Assembly: GCF_021227995.1 (NCBI RefSeq)
Contig: NZ_CP089301.1
Location: forward strand, 806,001-870,000
Direction: 5' to 3'
DNA: 64,000 nucleotides
DNA from: Novosphingobium kaempferiae
Lineage (GTDB): Bacteria; Pseudomonadota; Alphaproteobacteria; Sphingomonadales; Sphingomonadaceae
In this document: piece by piece, positions 8,945-17,442 of the stretch
Layout: every line of letters begins with the position of its first letter
Position numbering within the stretch: position 1 is the first letter of the stretch
Notes under the pieces: model-generated
What the model was told of the DNA's origin: nothing
The model's database searches: none
The model's input: only the letters and a program-made list of their open reading frames with translations
Made by a program: the position numbers and the translations under genes

Positions 8945-9630
8945 ACTCCTTTCGCGCGGCGGCGCGGGGATGGCGGGGTGTCCTCGTTGGCCGGCGCGGC
9001 GTTCTGGCGCTGCTCTTCGTGGATGTGCAGCATCGCTTCCATCAGCGTGTCGTCCGCGCTGGACATGACACCGAGCACTTCGGCCTCTTCGCACCCTTCG
9101 GCGGCGAGGTAGGCGTGGCCCATGCTCGAATCTATGTAGAGCGACTGCCCGGCCTCAAGAACGACCGGATCGTAGAATTCGGTCTCGACCACGATGCTGC
9201 CGCTCAGGACATAGATGAACTCCTCGCCCGAGTGGCGCACGAGATCGCCGAACTGCTCGGCCGAGCGCGCGCGGATTTTCGTCACCACCGGGATCATCCG
9301 CTTCCGGCGCAGTTCGGTGCAGAGGTAGTAGTAGTCGTAGTTCGCCGTCTCGACCCGCACCGAACTGGCAAGATCGCCAAGGCTGCGGCGCGCGGTGACG
9401 GGCTGCGTCACGTCCTCGCCCGGCTCGGCGAAGAGTTCGGACATCCGAAGGCCCAGCCGCTGCCCGAGCGACTGCAGCTTGTCGTAGGTCAGCGTGAGGC
9501 GGTCATGCTCAATCTTGGAGAGGGTGGAGACCGGGATTCCACTGCGCTGGCTCATCTCCTTGAGCGTCCAGCCCTCCCTCGAGCGCAGACCGCGCAGCAA
9601 TGCTCCCAAAGTCGGCGGCGAGGTCGGCAC
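8941..9630 (-). CDS. XRE-family regulator with C-terminal cupin domain
   Basis: A 229-residue protein. An N-terminal helix-turn-helix (residues ~8-65: LRSREGWTLKEMSQRSGIPV, then STLSKIEHDRLTLTYDKL) is followed by a cupin fold (residues ~110-185, with HSGEEFIYVLSG and a GQSLYIDSSMGHAY strand). This layout is common for local regulators of amino-acid or peptide catabolism, where the cupin binds the inducer. It lies at the head of the leftward dipeptidase unit and is divergent from the serine hydrolase at 9760. A near-perfect palindrome between the two starts is the obvious operator, so the protein probably represses both directions until a D-amino-acid-type ligand is present. The ligand is unknown. 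Confidence 0.9.
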   Translation of the reverse strand: MPTSPPTLGALLRGLRSREGWTLKEMSQRSGIPVSTLSKIEHDRLTLTYDKLQSLGQRLGLRMSELFAEPGEDVTQPVTARRSLGDLASSVRVETANYDYYYLCTELRRKRMIPVVTKIRARSAEQFGDLVRHSGEEFIYVLSGSIVVETEFYDPVVLEAGQSLYIDSSMGHAYLAAEGCEEAEVLGVMSSADDTLMEAMLHIHEEQRQNAAPANEDTPPSPRRRAKGV

Positions 9631-9661
9631 CCGGCATTCCTTTCAGCACCATTGACGAATT

Positions 9662-9693
9662 TTCCAATCAGGATAACATCGTCCTAATTGGAA
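9662..9693. promoter_or_regulatory. palindromic operator in the divergent promoter region
   Basis: TTCCAATCAGGA (9662-9673) and TCCTAATTGGAA (9682-9693) are inverted copies with 11 of 12 positions matching, separated by eight bases. The site lies 32 bases upstream of the XRE-cupin start and about 67 bases upstream of the serine hydrolase start, as expected for the regulator's own operator. Binding by that regulator is inferred. Confidence 0.65.
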
Positions 9694-9759
9694 CACCTTT
9701 CCCCAATAGTATCGCCCCATTGCTCGGGGTGCAACGGGGGAGATGCGAAAGGATGGGCA

Positions 9760-11796
9760 ATGGGGAACACGGGATCATTCTGGCGGCGACTTTCGAGGCG
9801 GTCCAAGGGCATAGCCGCGTGCGCGCTACTGACCGTCGGCGGCATTGCGCTGGCGCAAGTGCCGAGTGCCCCCTCGCCCACCGAGCAGACCCCGGCGGTC
9901 GCGACTCCGACCAAGCCCCTTGGCGCCCCCACCGGCGCCCGTGACCTGACCGCCGCCGACCTCGACAGCTGGCTCGACGGCTACATGCCCTTCGCGCTGC
10001 ACAGCAACGACCTTGCCGGGGCCGTGGTGACGGTGGTGAAGGACGGACAGGTCATCGCCGCGCGCGGCTATGGTTATGCCGATATCGCCAGGCGCAAGCC
10101 CGTCGACCCCCCCACAACCCTGTTCCGCCCCGGCTCGGTGTCCAAGCTGGTGACGTGGACGGCGGTGATGCAGCAGGTCGAGGCGGGCAAGATCGACCTC
10201 GACGCGGACGTCAACACCTACCTCGACTTCAAGATTCCGCCCCGCGATGGCAAGCCGGTGACGATGCGCCAGATCCTGACGCACACCGCCGGGTTCGAAG
10301 AGGCGATGAAGGACCTCATCACCTACCGGCAGGACGGCGCGATCCCGATCGACGTCTACCTCAAGCGCTGGGTGCCGACGCGCATCTTCGATGCCGGAAC
10401 CACCCCGGCCTATTCGAACTGGGCGACGACGCTGGCCGGTTACGTGGTCCAGCGCGTGTCCGGAATGCCCTTCGACGACTATGTCGAGGCCCGCATCTTC
10501 AAGCCGCTCGACATGAAGACCGCCAGCTTCCGCCAGCCCTTGCAGCCGAGCCTGCGCCCGCTTTCCGCCATCGGCTATCCGCGCGCTTCACAGCCTGCGG
10601 ACGCGTTCGAGGTGGTCGTGCCCGCGCCTGCCGGTTCGCTCTCCGCATCCGGGCTCGACATGGCGAAGTTCATGATCGCACACCTCCAGAACGGCCGGGG
10701 CATCCTGCGTCCCGAGACGGCGGCGATGATGCACGACAGCCCGCTCGGCAAGGTCAACCCACGCTCACTGATTCCGCCGCTCAACCGCATGGAACTGGGC
10801 TTCTTCGAGACCAACATCAACGGCCGGCAGGTCATCGCGCACCTTGGCGATACCGAGAACTTCCACACCTCGCTGCACCTATTCATGCGCGAAGGCGTGG
10901 GCTTCTACGTCTCGTTCAACAGCGCGGGCAAGGAGGGCGGCGCGCATCTGGTGCGCAGCCAGATGTTCCAGGACTTTGCCGACCGCTACTTCGCCGCAAC
11001 GGGCAAGGACGGCCGGGTCGATGCGAAGACCGCCGCCGAGCACGCCCGGATGATGTCCGGCCTGTGGGATGCCAGCCGCCGGGGCCACTCGAACTTCGTC
11101 GACGTGCTCAACCTGTTCGGCCAGACCGAAGTGACCGTGGACGAGGACGGCGGCCTGCTAGTGCCCGCGCTGCACGGCCCCGGCGGCGCCCCGCAGAAGT
11201 GGGACGAGATCTCGCCCTTCGTCTGGCGCGCCCGCTTCGGGCATGATCGCCTCGCCGCGCAAGTGGTGGACGGCAAGGTCGTGCGCTGGAGCTTCGACAT
11301 GATCTCGCCCTTCACGATGTACGACCGTGTGCCCGCGTCGCGATCGGCGGCGTGGATCATGCCGGCGATCTACGCGAGCCTCGCGGTATTGCTGCTGACT
11401 TTCCTGTCGTGGCCGGTCGCCGCCTTCACCCGCTGGCGCTTCGCCGCAGTCCTCAAGGTCGAGGGCCGCGCCCGCGCCGCCTACCGCGCAACGCGCCTGA
11501 TGGCGCTGCTGACGCTGGCGACGTTGGGCGGCTGGACGGGGCTCGTCATCGCGATGTTCTCCGACCTCGACATGCTCTCCAGCGGCAACGACTGGATGCT
11601 GTGGAGCCTCAAGGCGGCGGGCGTGGTGGCGTTCTTCGGCATGGTCCTCGTCGCGGGCTGGAACGCCTGCCTGACCTGGCGCGACGGCCGCCGCTGGCCC
11701 GCGAAGCTGTGGAGCGTGGCGGTGCTGCTCTCGGGCCTCGTGATCCTGTATGTGGCGCTGGCCTTCCACCTGCTCGCGTTCTCGGTGAACTACTGA
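9760..11796 (+). CDS. serine hydrolase of the beta-lactamase/PBP class C fold with C-terminal membrane domain
   Basis: A 678-residue envelope protein. After a signal or anchor segment (GIAACALLTVGGIALA) comes a class C beta-lactamase-like domain with the catalytic SVSK (in FRPGSVSKLVTWTAV), the YSN motif (in TPAYSNWATTLAGYV) and a late HLG triad. The last ~120 residues contain about four membrane segments ending in LLAFSVNY. Relatives include D-aminopeptidases, esterases and PBP-like peptidases. Given the neighbours, a D-amino-acid-specific peptidase facing the periplasm is the best guess. The start at 9760 follows AAAGGA. Its stop overlaps the next start (TGATG). Confidence 0.85.
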   Translation: MGNTGSFWRRLSRRSKGIAACALLTVGGIALAQVPSAPSPTEQTPAVATPTKPLGAPTGARDLTAADLDSWLDGYMPFALHSNDLAGAVVTVVKDGQVIAARGYGYADIARRKPVDPPTTLFRPGSVSKLVTWTAVMQQVEAGKIDLDADVNTYLDFKIPPRDGKPVTMRQILTHTAGFEEAMKDLITYRQDGAIPIDVYLKRWVPTRIFDAGTTPAYSNWATTLAGYVVQRVSGMPFDDYVEARIFKPLDMKTASFRQPLQPSLRPLSAIGYPRASQPADAFEVVVPAPAGSLSASGLDMAKFMIAHLQNGRGILRPETAAMMHDSPLGKVNPRSLIPPLNRMELGFFETNINGRQVIAHLGDTENFHTSLHLFMREGVGFYVSFNSAGKEGGAHLVRSQMFQDFADRYFAATGKDGRVDAKTAAEHARMMSGLWDASRRGHSNFVDVLNLFGQTEVTVDEDGGLLVPALHGPGGAPQKWDEISPFVWRARFGHDRLAAQVVDGKVVRWSFDMISPFTMYDRVPASRSAAWIMPAIYASLAVLLLTFLSWPVAAFTRWRFAAVLKVEGRARAAYRATRLMALLTLATLGGWTGLVIAMFSDLDMLSSGNDWMLWSLKAAGVVAFFGMVLVAGWNACLTWRDGRRWPAKLWSVAVLLSGLVILYVALAFHLLAFSVNY

Positions 11797-12788
11797 TGCG
11801 CCTGACCGTCGAGACCGAGACGCTGCGGCTGGCCGAGCCGTTCCGTATCTCCGGCTATGTCTTCGAGACGGCCGACGTGCTCGTCGCCACGCTCGAAGAT
11901 GGGACGCACCGGGGGCGCGGCGAGGCCTCGGGCGTCTACTACCTCGGCGACGATCTCGCCCACATGCGCGCCGCCATCGAGGCGGCGCGCACCGAGATCG
12001 AAGCGGGCGTGAGCCGCGAGGACTTGCGCGACATCATGCCGCCGGGCGGCGCCCGCAACGCTGTGGACGCCGCACTGTGGGAACTGGAGGCAGCGCGCGC
12101 CGGAAAGCCGGTATGGGCACTCGCGGGCTTGCCCGAGCCTCTGCCGATCGTCACCACCTTCACCATCGGCGCGGACACGCCGGAGGCGATGTCGGCGAAG
12201 GCCGTGAGCTATGCCGGAGCGCGCTCGATCAAGGTCAAACTGACCGGCGAACTGGCGCTCGACATTGCCCGCGTCGCGGCCATCCGTGCGGCGCGGCCGG
12301 ACGTGTGGCTCGGCGTGGACGGCAACCAGGGCTTCGCGCGCGGGGACCTCGAGACACTGACGGCGGCGCTGGCCGAACACAGCGTCGCGCTGCTCGAACA
12401 GCCGCTGCCGCGAGGGGCCGAGGCGGAGCTGGAGGGCTTCAATTCACCGATCCCGATTGCGGGGGACGAGAGCCTCGTCTCGCTGGCGGACGTCGCGGGG
12501 GCCAAAGGTCGCTTCGACGTCGTCAACATCAAGCTCGACAAGTGCGGCGGGCTGACCGAGGGGCTGCTGATGGCCGCCGCCGCGCGCGAGCTGGGGCTGG
12601 GCGTGATGGTCGGCACGATGGTGGGCACCAGCCTCGCCACCGCGCCGGGCTTCGTGCTGGGGCAAGTGGCCGACCTCGTCGACCTCGATGGGCCGACGTT
12701 CCTTGCGCAAGACCGCGCGCCCTCCGTTATCTACGCCGACGGCACGCTGTTTTCCGGGCCGGAAGTCTGGGGATCGGGCGCGGCATGA
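11796..12788 (+). CDS. dgcA: dipeptide epimerase / N-acetyl-D-Glu racemase-like enolase-superfamily enzyme
   Basis: A 330-residue enolase-superfamily protein of the muconate-lactonizing/dipeptide-epimerase group. Visible active-site residues are the KxK pair in SIKVKLTG, metal ligands in GVDGNQGF, LLEQPLP and IAGDES, and the second catalytic Lys in VNIKLDKCGGL. Two-base epimerases of this kind invert the alpha carbon of L-Ala-D/L-Glu dipeptides. A close relative, DgcA, interconverts N-acetyl-D- and N-acetyl-L-glutamate in a described D-glutamate pathway. The presence of a DgcN-like gene at 16386 supports the DgcA reading, but a muropeptide epimerase cannot be excluded. The start overlaps the preceding stop, and its own stop overlaps the next start (ATGA), so it is in a tightly coupled operon. 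Confidence 0.85.
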   Translation: MRLTVETETLRLAEPFRISGYVFETADVLVATLEDGTHRGRGEASGVYYLGDDLAHMRAAIEAARTEIEAGVSREDLRDIMPPGGARNAVDAALWELEAARAGKPVWALAGLPEPLPIVTTFTIGADTPEAMSAKAVSYAGARSIKVKLTGELALDIARVAAIRAARPDVWLGVDGNQGFARGDLETLTAALAEHSVALLEQPLPRGAEAELEGFNSPIPIAGDESLVSLADVAGAKGRFDVVNIKLDKCGGLTEGLLMAAAARELGLGVMVGTMVGTSLATAPGFVLGQVADLVDLDGPTFLAQDRAPSVIYADGTLFSGPEVWGSGAA

Positions 12789-14035
12789 CGACGAGCGGGG
12801 GGACCTGGTTCGGACAGCCCAAGGGCCTGACGGTCCTGTTCCTGACCAACATGTGGGAGCAGTTCTCCTACTACGGGATGCGCGCGCTACTGGTCTACTA
12901 CATGACCCGGCAGCTGATGCTGGGTCAGGGCCATGCCTCGCTGGTCTACGGGACGTATACGGCATGCGCCTACTTCACACCGATCCTGGGCGGCGTCATC
13001 GCCGACCGCTTCCTCGGCAAGCGGCGGGCGATCGTGATCGGCGGTTCGGTCATGGCGCTCGGTCATTTCATGATGACGTTCGAGCCGCTGTTCTACGTAG
13101 CGCTCGGCACGATCGCCATCGGCAACGGCCTGTTCCTGCCGAGCCTGCCGAGCCAGATCGACGACCTCTACGAACCGGGCGACCCGCGCGTCGGCTGGGC
13201 CTACAACGTCTACTACGTCGGCGTGAACATCGGCGGCTTCCTGGCGCCGCTGATCTGCGGGACGCTGGGCGAGCTTTACGGCTGGCACTGGGGCTTCGGC
13301 GCGGCCGGCATCGGCATGGTCGCGGGGCTTTGCATCTACCTGTGGGGCCAGCGTTACCTGCCCGAGCAGGCACGGCATCCGGCGGTGGAGCGCCATGCCG
13401 CCCCCCGCGCCCGCTTCCCCCGCAACACCCTGCTGCTGCTCGTCGCCGTGGCGCTGGCGGTGACCGTGTTCCGCGGCGCCTACGAGCAGGTCGGCAATAC
13501 CGTCGCGCTCTGGGCCGACGCGGGGGTCGATCGCCGCGCCGGGACCGCGATGATCCCGATGACGTGGTTCCAGTCGCTCAACCCGCTGCTGGTCATGCTG
13601 ATGACGCCACCGCTGCTCGCGTGGTGGCGTCGCCGGGCGGAGGCGGGGCGGATCGAACGCCCCGCGCGCAAGATGGCGCTCGGCGCGCTGGTGGTGGGCG
13701 GCGCCTACCTGCTGCTGGCGATGCTGGAGGCGGCGGGCAGCCCGGCGCACTGGCTGTGGCTCGCACTGTTCTTCGCCATCCTGACCTTCGGGGAGTTGTT
13801 CATCCTGCCCACCGGGCTCGGCCTCTTCGCCCGCCTCGCACCCGAGGGCCTCGGCACGACGACTGTCGCGGCGTGGTATCTGGCGACATTCGCGGGGAGC
13901 CTGTTCGCCGGGCTCGTCGGCACCTTGTGGAGCGGCATGGCGCACTCCGCCTACTTCCTCCTGCTCGCCGCCATCGCCGGAGCCGCCGCGCTGCTGCTGC
14001 GGCTGATCGATAGTTACGCTCGCACGGCCGGATAG
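12785..14035 (+). CDS. POT/PTR-family peptide transporter-like protein with altered ExxER motif
   Basis: A 416-residue membrane protein of about 12 helices. The first helix, FLTNMWEQFSYYGMRALLVY, and the later AYNVYYVGVNIGGFLAPL region are hallmarks of proton-coupled oligopeptide transporters. Standard members have E-x-x-E-R in helix 1 for proton coupling; here it reads N-x-x-E-Q, so the first Glu and the Arg are both replaced. The protein is also shorter than most POT members (usually ~460-510), lacking the two extra helices. It probably imports the dipeptide substrate of the locus across the inner membrane, perhaps with a different coupling mode. The ATG overlaps the stop of the epimerase gene. 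Confidence 0.85.
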   Translation: MTTSGGTWFGQPKGLTVLFLTNMWEQFSYYGMRALLVYYMTRQLMLGQGHASLVYGTYTACAYFTPILGGVIADRFLGKRRAIVIGGSVMALGHFMMTFEPLFYVALGTIAIGNGLFLPSLPSQIDDLYEPGDPRVGWAYNVYYVGVNIGGFLAPLICGTLGELYGWHWGFGAAGIGMVAGLCIYLWGQRYLPEQARHPAVERHAAPRARFPRNTLLLLVAVALAVTVFRGAYEQVGNTVALWADAGVDRRAGTAMIPMTWFQSLNPLLVMLMTPPLLAWWRRRAEAGRIERPARKMALGALVVGGAYLLLAMLEAAGSPAHWLWLALFFAILTFGELFILPTGLGLFARLAPEGLGTTTVAAWYLATFAGSLFAGLVGTLWSGMAHSAYFLLLAAIAGAAALLLRLIDSYARTAG

Positions 14036-14046
14036 CGCGAATCCGA

Positions 14047-14074
14047 TTGACATTTTTCTGATTGAGACAATAAT
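14047..14074 (+). promoter_or_regulatory. sigma-70-type promoter of the TonB receptor gene, with an operator-like half site
   Basis: TTGACA (14047-14052) is a perfect -35 box. It is followed after 16 bases by AATAAT (14069-14074), a good -10. The spacer contains TTCTGATTGAGA, which matches nine of twelve positions of one arm of the palindrome at 9662-9693, so the same regulator may act here. Confidence 0.5.
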
Positions 14075-14147
14075 TTTCATATCAAGATCGATCCAACGCC
14101 GTCCGGGTGGTCAGGATCGAACAGGTTCCATAGGGGGGACACACGCG

Positions 14148-16382
14148 ATGAAGACACTTCGGCTCGCCTTGTCGATATCCGCCAGCATGGCTGCGCTGCT
14201 CACTGCCGGCACCGCCCGCGCGGACGACGATGCTCCGGACAGCGCCCGCCCCGCCTCCGAGGAGATCGTGGTCACGGCGCAGAAGCGCGAGCAGGCGCTG
14301 CTCGACGTGCCCCAGTCCGTCTCGGTCGTCAACGGCGACACGCTGGAGCGCAACCAGGCGATCACCTTCCAGGACTACCTGAAGCTGATCCCCGGCCTGC
14401 AGGTCTCGCAGAGCAATCCCGGCGAAGCGCGCGTGGTCCTGCGCGGCATCAACACCGGCGGCGTCTCCGCCACGGTCGCAACCTATATCGACGAGACGCC
14501 GTTCGGATCGTCCAGCGGCCTCGTCAACTCGGGCATCCTCTCGGGCGAGCTGGACACGTTCGACGTCGCCCGCCTCGAAGTGCTGCGCGGGCCGCAGGGC
14601 ACGCTCTACGGCGCCAGTTCGCTGGGCGGCGTCATCAAGTTCGTCACCAGCGAGCCCAGCACGGACGGGTTCGAGATGCGCGCCCGTGGCAGCGCCGAGA
14701 CGGCGAAGGGCGGCAAGGCGTCCTACATGGGCTCCGCGCTGGTCAACGTGCCGCTTTCGGACAGCCTCGCGGTCCGCGCCTCGGGCTTCTATCGCAGCTA
14801 CGCCGGGTTCATCGATTCGATCGGAACCGGCGGTTCGGACGTCCAGAAGAACATCAACGACAGCAAGAGCTACGGCGGCCGCATCTCCGCGCAATTCAAG
14901 CCAAGCGAGGCGTTCTCGATCCGCCTGACCGCCGTGCTCCAGAACCTCAACACCGACGCGTCGACGCTGGTCGAGGCGGACCCCCAGACGCTGAAGCCGC
15001 TCTACGGCACGCTCAGCCAGTCGCAGTTCGTGCCTGAATACACCAACATCGCGTACCGTCTCTACAACGGCACGATCAGCGCCGACCTCGGCTTTGCGCA
15101 GCTGCTGTCGTCGACCAGCTACAGTACGCTCAAGCAGCACCTTCGCGACGACAACACCGTGCTCTACGGTTCGCTGCTGGGGCTCTACGATCCCGAAACC
15201 GGCACCGCCTTCGGCGACATCGGCCAGCCGCAGGACACCAATGTCGAGCGCGTGACGCAGGAGGTGCGCCTGTCCTCCAGCGGCGAGAGGATGTTCGACT
15301 GGATGGTCGGCGGTTACTACACGCACGAGAAGGGCGCGATCCTGCAGGTGCTGGAAGCCTACGATCCCGGCACGACGACGCCGATGGTCGGCTTCCCGTT
15401 GCTCGCCGACATCTTCCTGCGTTCGAAGTACGAGGAATTCGCCGGTTTCGCCAACGGCACCCTCCACTTTGGCGAGCGCTTCGACCTCACCTTCGGCGGC
15501 CGCTACAGCCACAATTCACAGAGCGCGTCACAGGGCGGCACCGGCCTGCTGGCGCCTGAGGCACTGAGCGCGAAATCATCCGAAGACGTGTTCACCTGGT
15601 CGGTCGCGCCCAAGTTCAAGATCGGCGAGCATACCGCGATCTACGCCCGCGCGGCGAAGGGCTTCCGCCCCGGCGGCCCCAACCTGCTGCCGCCCGGCGC
15701 GCCGGCCGGCACGCCGTCGACTTACGATTCGGACTCGCTCATCAGCTACGAGATCGGCGTAAAGGCCGAGACAGGCGATCGCACGTTCGCGATCGACGTC
15801 ACTGCCTTCCACATCGACTGGAAGGACGTGCAGCTCTACGCAGTCGTCAACGACTACGGCGTCAACACCAATGGCGGATCCGCCAAGAGCGACGGCGTTG
15901 AGTTCACCGCAACGATGCGACCCGATGCGGGCCTGACCGTCTCGCTCAACGGCGCCTATACCGACGCGCGCCTGTCCGACGACACCGATCCCATCGCGGT
16001 TGGCGGTCGCAAGGGCGACGCGCTGCCCTTCGTGCCCAAGTGGTCGGTCGCGCTCAACGGCGACTACGAGTGGTCCTTGGGCAACGACGCCACGGCCTTC
16101 GTCGGCGGCTCGATCCGCCTGCTCGGCAAGCAGAGCGGCAACTACAACCCCGCCTATCTCGCCACCTTCGGGCGGCAGATCACCTTGCCCAGCTACGAAG
16201 TGGTCGACCTTCGCGCGGGCGTCGATTTCGGTCGCTTCTCGGTCGAGGTCTATGCCAAGAACCTCGCCGACGTGCGCGGCGTCACCAGCGCCGACTACAG
16301 CGGCGGCCTTCCGAACGGCGCCGCGGGTGTCGGCCTGATCCGGCCGCGCACGTTCGGCGTCACGCTCGGAGCGGGGTTCTGA
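14148..16382 (+). CDS. TonB-dependent outer membrane receptor
   Basis: A 744-residue receptor with a signal peptide (to about GTARA), a TonB-box-like EEIVVTAQK near residue 40, a plug domain (PQSVSVVNGDTLERN, VARLEVLRGPQGTLYGASSL) and a 22-strand barrel ending in TFGVTLGAGF with a terminal Phe. No N-terminal signalling extension is present, so it is a plain transporter rather than a FecA-type sensor. In sphingomonads such receptors often import organic substrates, not only iron. Its position inside the D-amino-acid locus suggests that it brings peptides through the outer membrane. It heads the second transcript of the locus, three bases ahead of the dgcN-like gene. Confidence 0.92.
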   Translation: MKTLRLALSISASMAALLTAGTARADDDAPDSARPASEEIVVTAQKREQALLDVPQSVSVVNGDTLERNQAITFQDYLKLIPGLQVSQSNPGEARVVLRGINTGGVSATVATYIDETPFGSSSGLVNSGILSGELDTFDVARLEVLRGPQGTLYGASSLGGVIKFVTSEPSTDGFEMRARGSAETAKGGKASYMGSALVNVPLSDSLAVRASGFYRSYAGFIDSIGTGGSDVQKNINDSKSYGGRISAQFKPSEAFSIRLTAVLQNLNTDASTLVEADPQTLKPLYGTLSQSQFVPEYTNIAYRLYNGTISADLGFAQLLSSTSYSTLKQHLRDDNTVLYGSLLGLYDPETGTAFGDIGQPQDTNVERVTQEVRLSSSGERMFDWMVGGYYTHEKGAILQVLEAYDPGTTTPMVGFPLLADIFLRSKYEEFAGFANGTLHFGERFDLTFGGRYSHNSQSASQGGTGLLAPEALSAKSSEDVFTWSVAPKFKIGEHTAIYARAAKGFRPGGPNLLPPGAPAGTPSTYDSDSLISYEIGVKAETGDRTFAIDVTAFHIDWKDVQLYAVVNDYGVNTNGGSAKSDGVEFTATMRPDAGLTVSLNGAYTDARLSDDTDPIAVGGRKGDALPFVPKWSVALNGDYEWSLGNDATAFVGGSIRLLGKQSGNYNPAYLATFGRQITLPSYEVVDLRAGVDFGRFSVEVYAKNLADVRGVTSADYSGGLPNGAAGVGLIRPRTFGVTLGAGF

Positions 16383-16385
16383 GCC

Positions 16386-17441
16386 ATGGCCATCGCGGTT
16401 GAAGTCGATACCACGGTCGCGGCGCGCGCAGGCGGCCATGCGCTGCCCTCGCCGTACCTGCTGTTCCTCGGCGATACGACCGAGGCGGGGTTCGCCAAGA
16501 CCGCGTTCGGTCTGCGCGACTGGGCGGGCGATCGCTGCATCGCCGAACACGCCCTGGCCGCCGCTACCGTCTCCACCGGCCTGCCGCGCCTGACGCCGTC
16601 CGAAGCCGCCGCACGCGGGGCTCGGGCGCTGGTGATCGGCGTCGCCAACCAGGGCGGCGTGATCCCGCCTTCCTGGCTGCCCCCCCTGGTCGAAGCGCTG
16701 GAGGCTGGGCTCGACATCGTGGCCGGAATGCACGCGCGCCTTGCCGACATTCCCGTGCTGCAGGGCACCGCCGCGCGGCTCGGGCGCCATCTCATCGACC
16801 TTCGCGTACCGCCCCCTCGCCTGCCCATCGCCAACGGGCACAAGCGCAGCGGACGACGTCTGCTGACGGTCGGCACCGACTGCGCGCTCGGCAAGAAATA
16901 CACCGCGCTTGCCATTGCGCGGGGCCTTGTCGCGCGCGGCATCGACGCGACGTTCCGGGCCAGCGGCCAGACCGGGATCATGATCGCGGGCTCGGGCATC
17001 GCGATCGACGCGGTGGTCGCGGACTTTGCCGCGGGCGCTGCCGAACTGCTCAGCCCCGATGCCGCGCCGGATCATCTCGACGTGATCGAGGGTCAGGGCT
17101 CGCTGTTCCACCCTGCCTACGCGCCGGTCTCGCTCGCGCTGCTGCACGGCAGCCAGCCCGACCTCTTCGTCGTCTGCCACCAGCCGGGCCGCACCGCGAT
17201 CCTGGGCCATGCGCATTATCCGGTGCCCTCAATCGAAGCCGTGATCGAGCAGACTGTGATGGCCGGCAAGCTGACCAACCCCGCGATCCGCTGCGCCGGG
17301 ATCAGCCTCAACACCGGCGGCATGACGGACGTCGAGGCCGACACGGTCATCGTCGAGACCGCGCGGCGCCTCGGCCTGCCCGCCGCCGATCCGATCCGCG
17401 GCGGGCTTGCGTTCGAGCAACTCCTCGACGCCTGCCTCTGA
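16386..17441 (+). CDS. dgcN: DUF1611 protein, D-glutamate N-acetyltransferase DgcN-like
   Basis: A 351-residue cytoplasmic protein of the DUF1611 family, with a P-loop-like VGTDCALGKKYTALAI around residue 160. The FLGDTTEAGFAKTAFGLRDW start, the IASG-type IVAGMHARLAD segment and the DVIEGQGSLFHPAYAPVSLA segment are family features. DgcN members were described as acetylating D-glutamate, after which DgcA inverts it to the N-acetyl-L form. Both partners are present here, 3.6 kb apart, which is the main support for the call. The gene sits between the TonB receptor and a YkvI-like membrane protein with only one or two bases separating the genes. I rely on remembered family annotation, not on a search. 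Confidence 0.8.
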   Translation: MAIAVEVDTTVAARAGGHALPSPYLLFLGDTTEAGFAKTAFGLRDWAGDRCIAEHALAAATVSTGLPRLTPSEAAARGARALVIGVANQGGVIPPSWLPPLVEALEAGLDIVAGMHARLADIPVLQGTAARLGRHLIDLRVPPPRLPIANGHKRSGRRLLTVGTDCALGKKYTALAIARGLVARGIDATFRASGQTGIMIAGSGIAIDAVVADFAAGAAELLSPDAAPDHLDVIEGQGSLFHPAYAPVSLALLHGSQPDLFVVCHQPGRTAILGHAHYPVPSIEAVIEQTVMAGKLTNPAIRCAGISLNTGGMTDVEADTVIVETARRLGLPAADPIRGGLAFEQLLDACL

Positions 17442-17442
17442 G

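Noticed and set aside
14082..15512. Leftward frame of 476 codons
   Set aside because: Antisense to the TonB receptor; Arg/Val/Ala-rich shadow.
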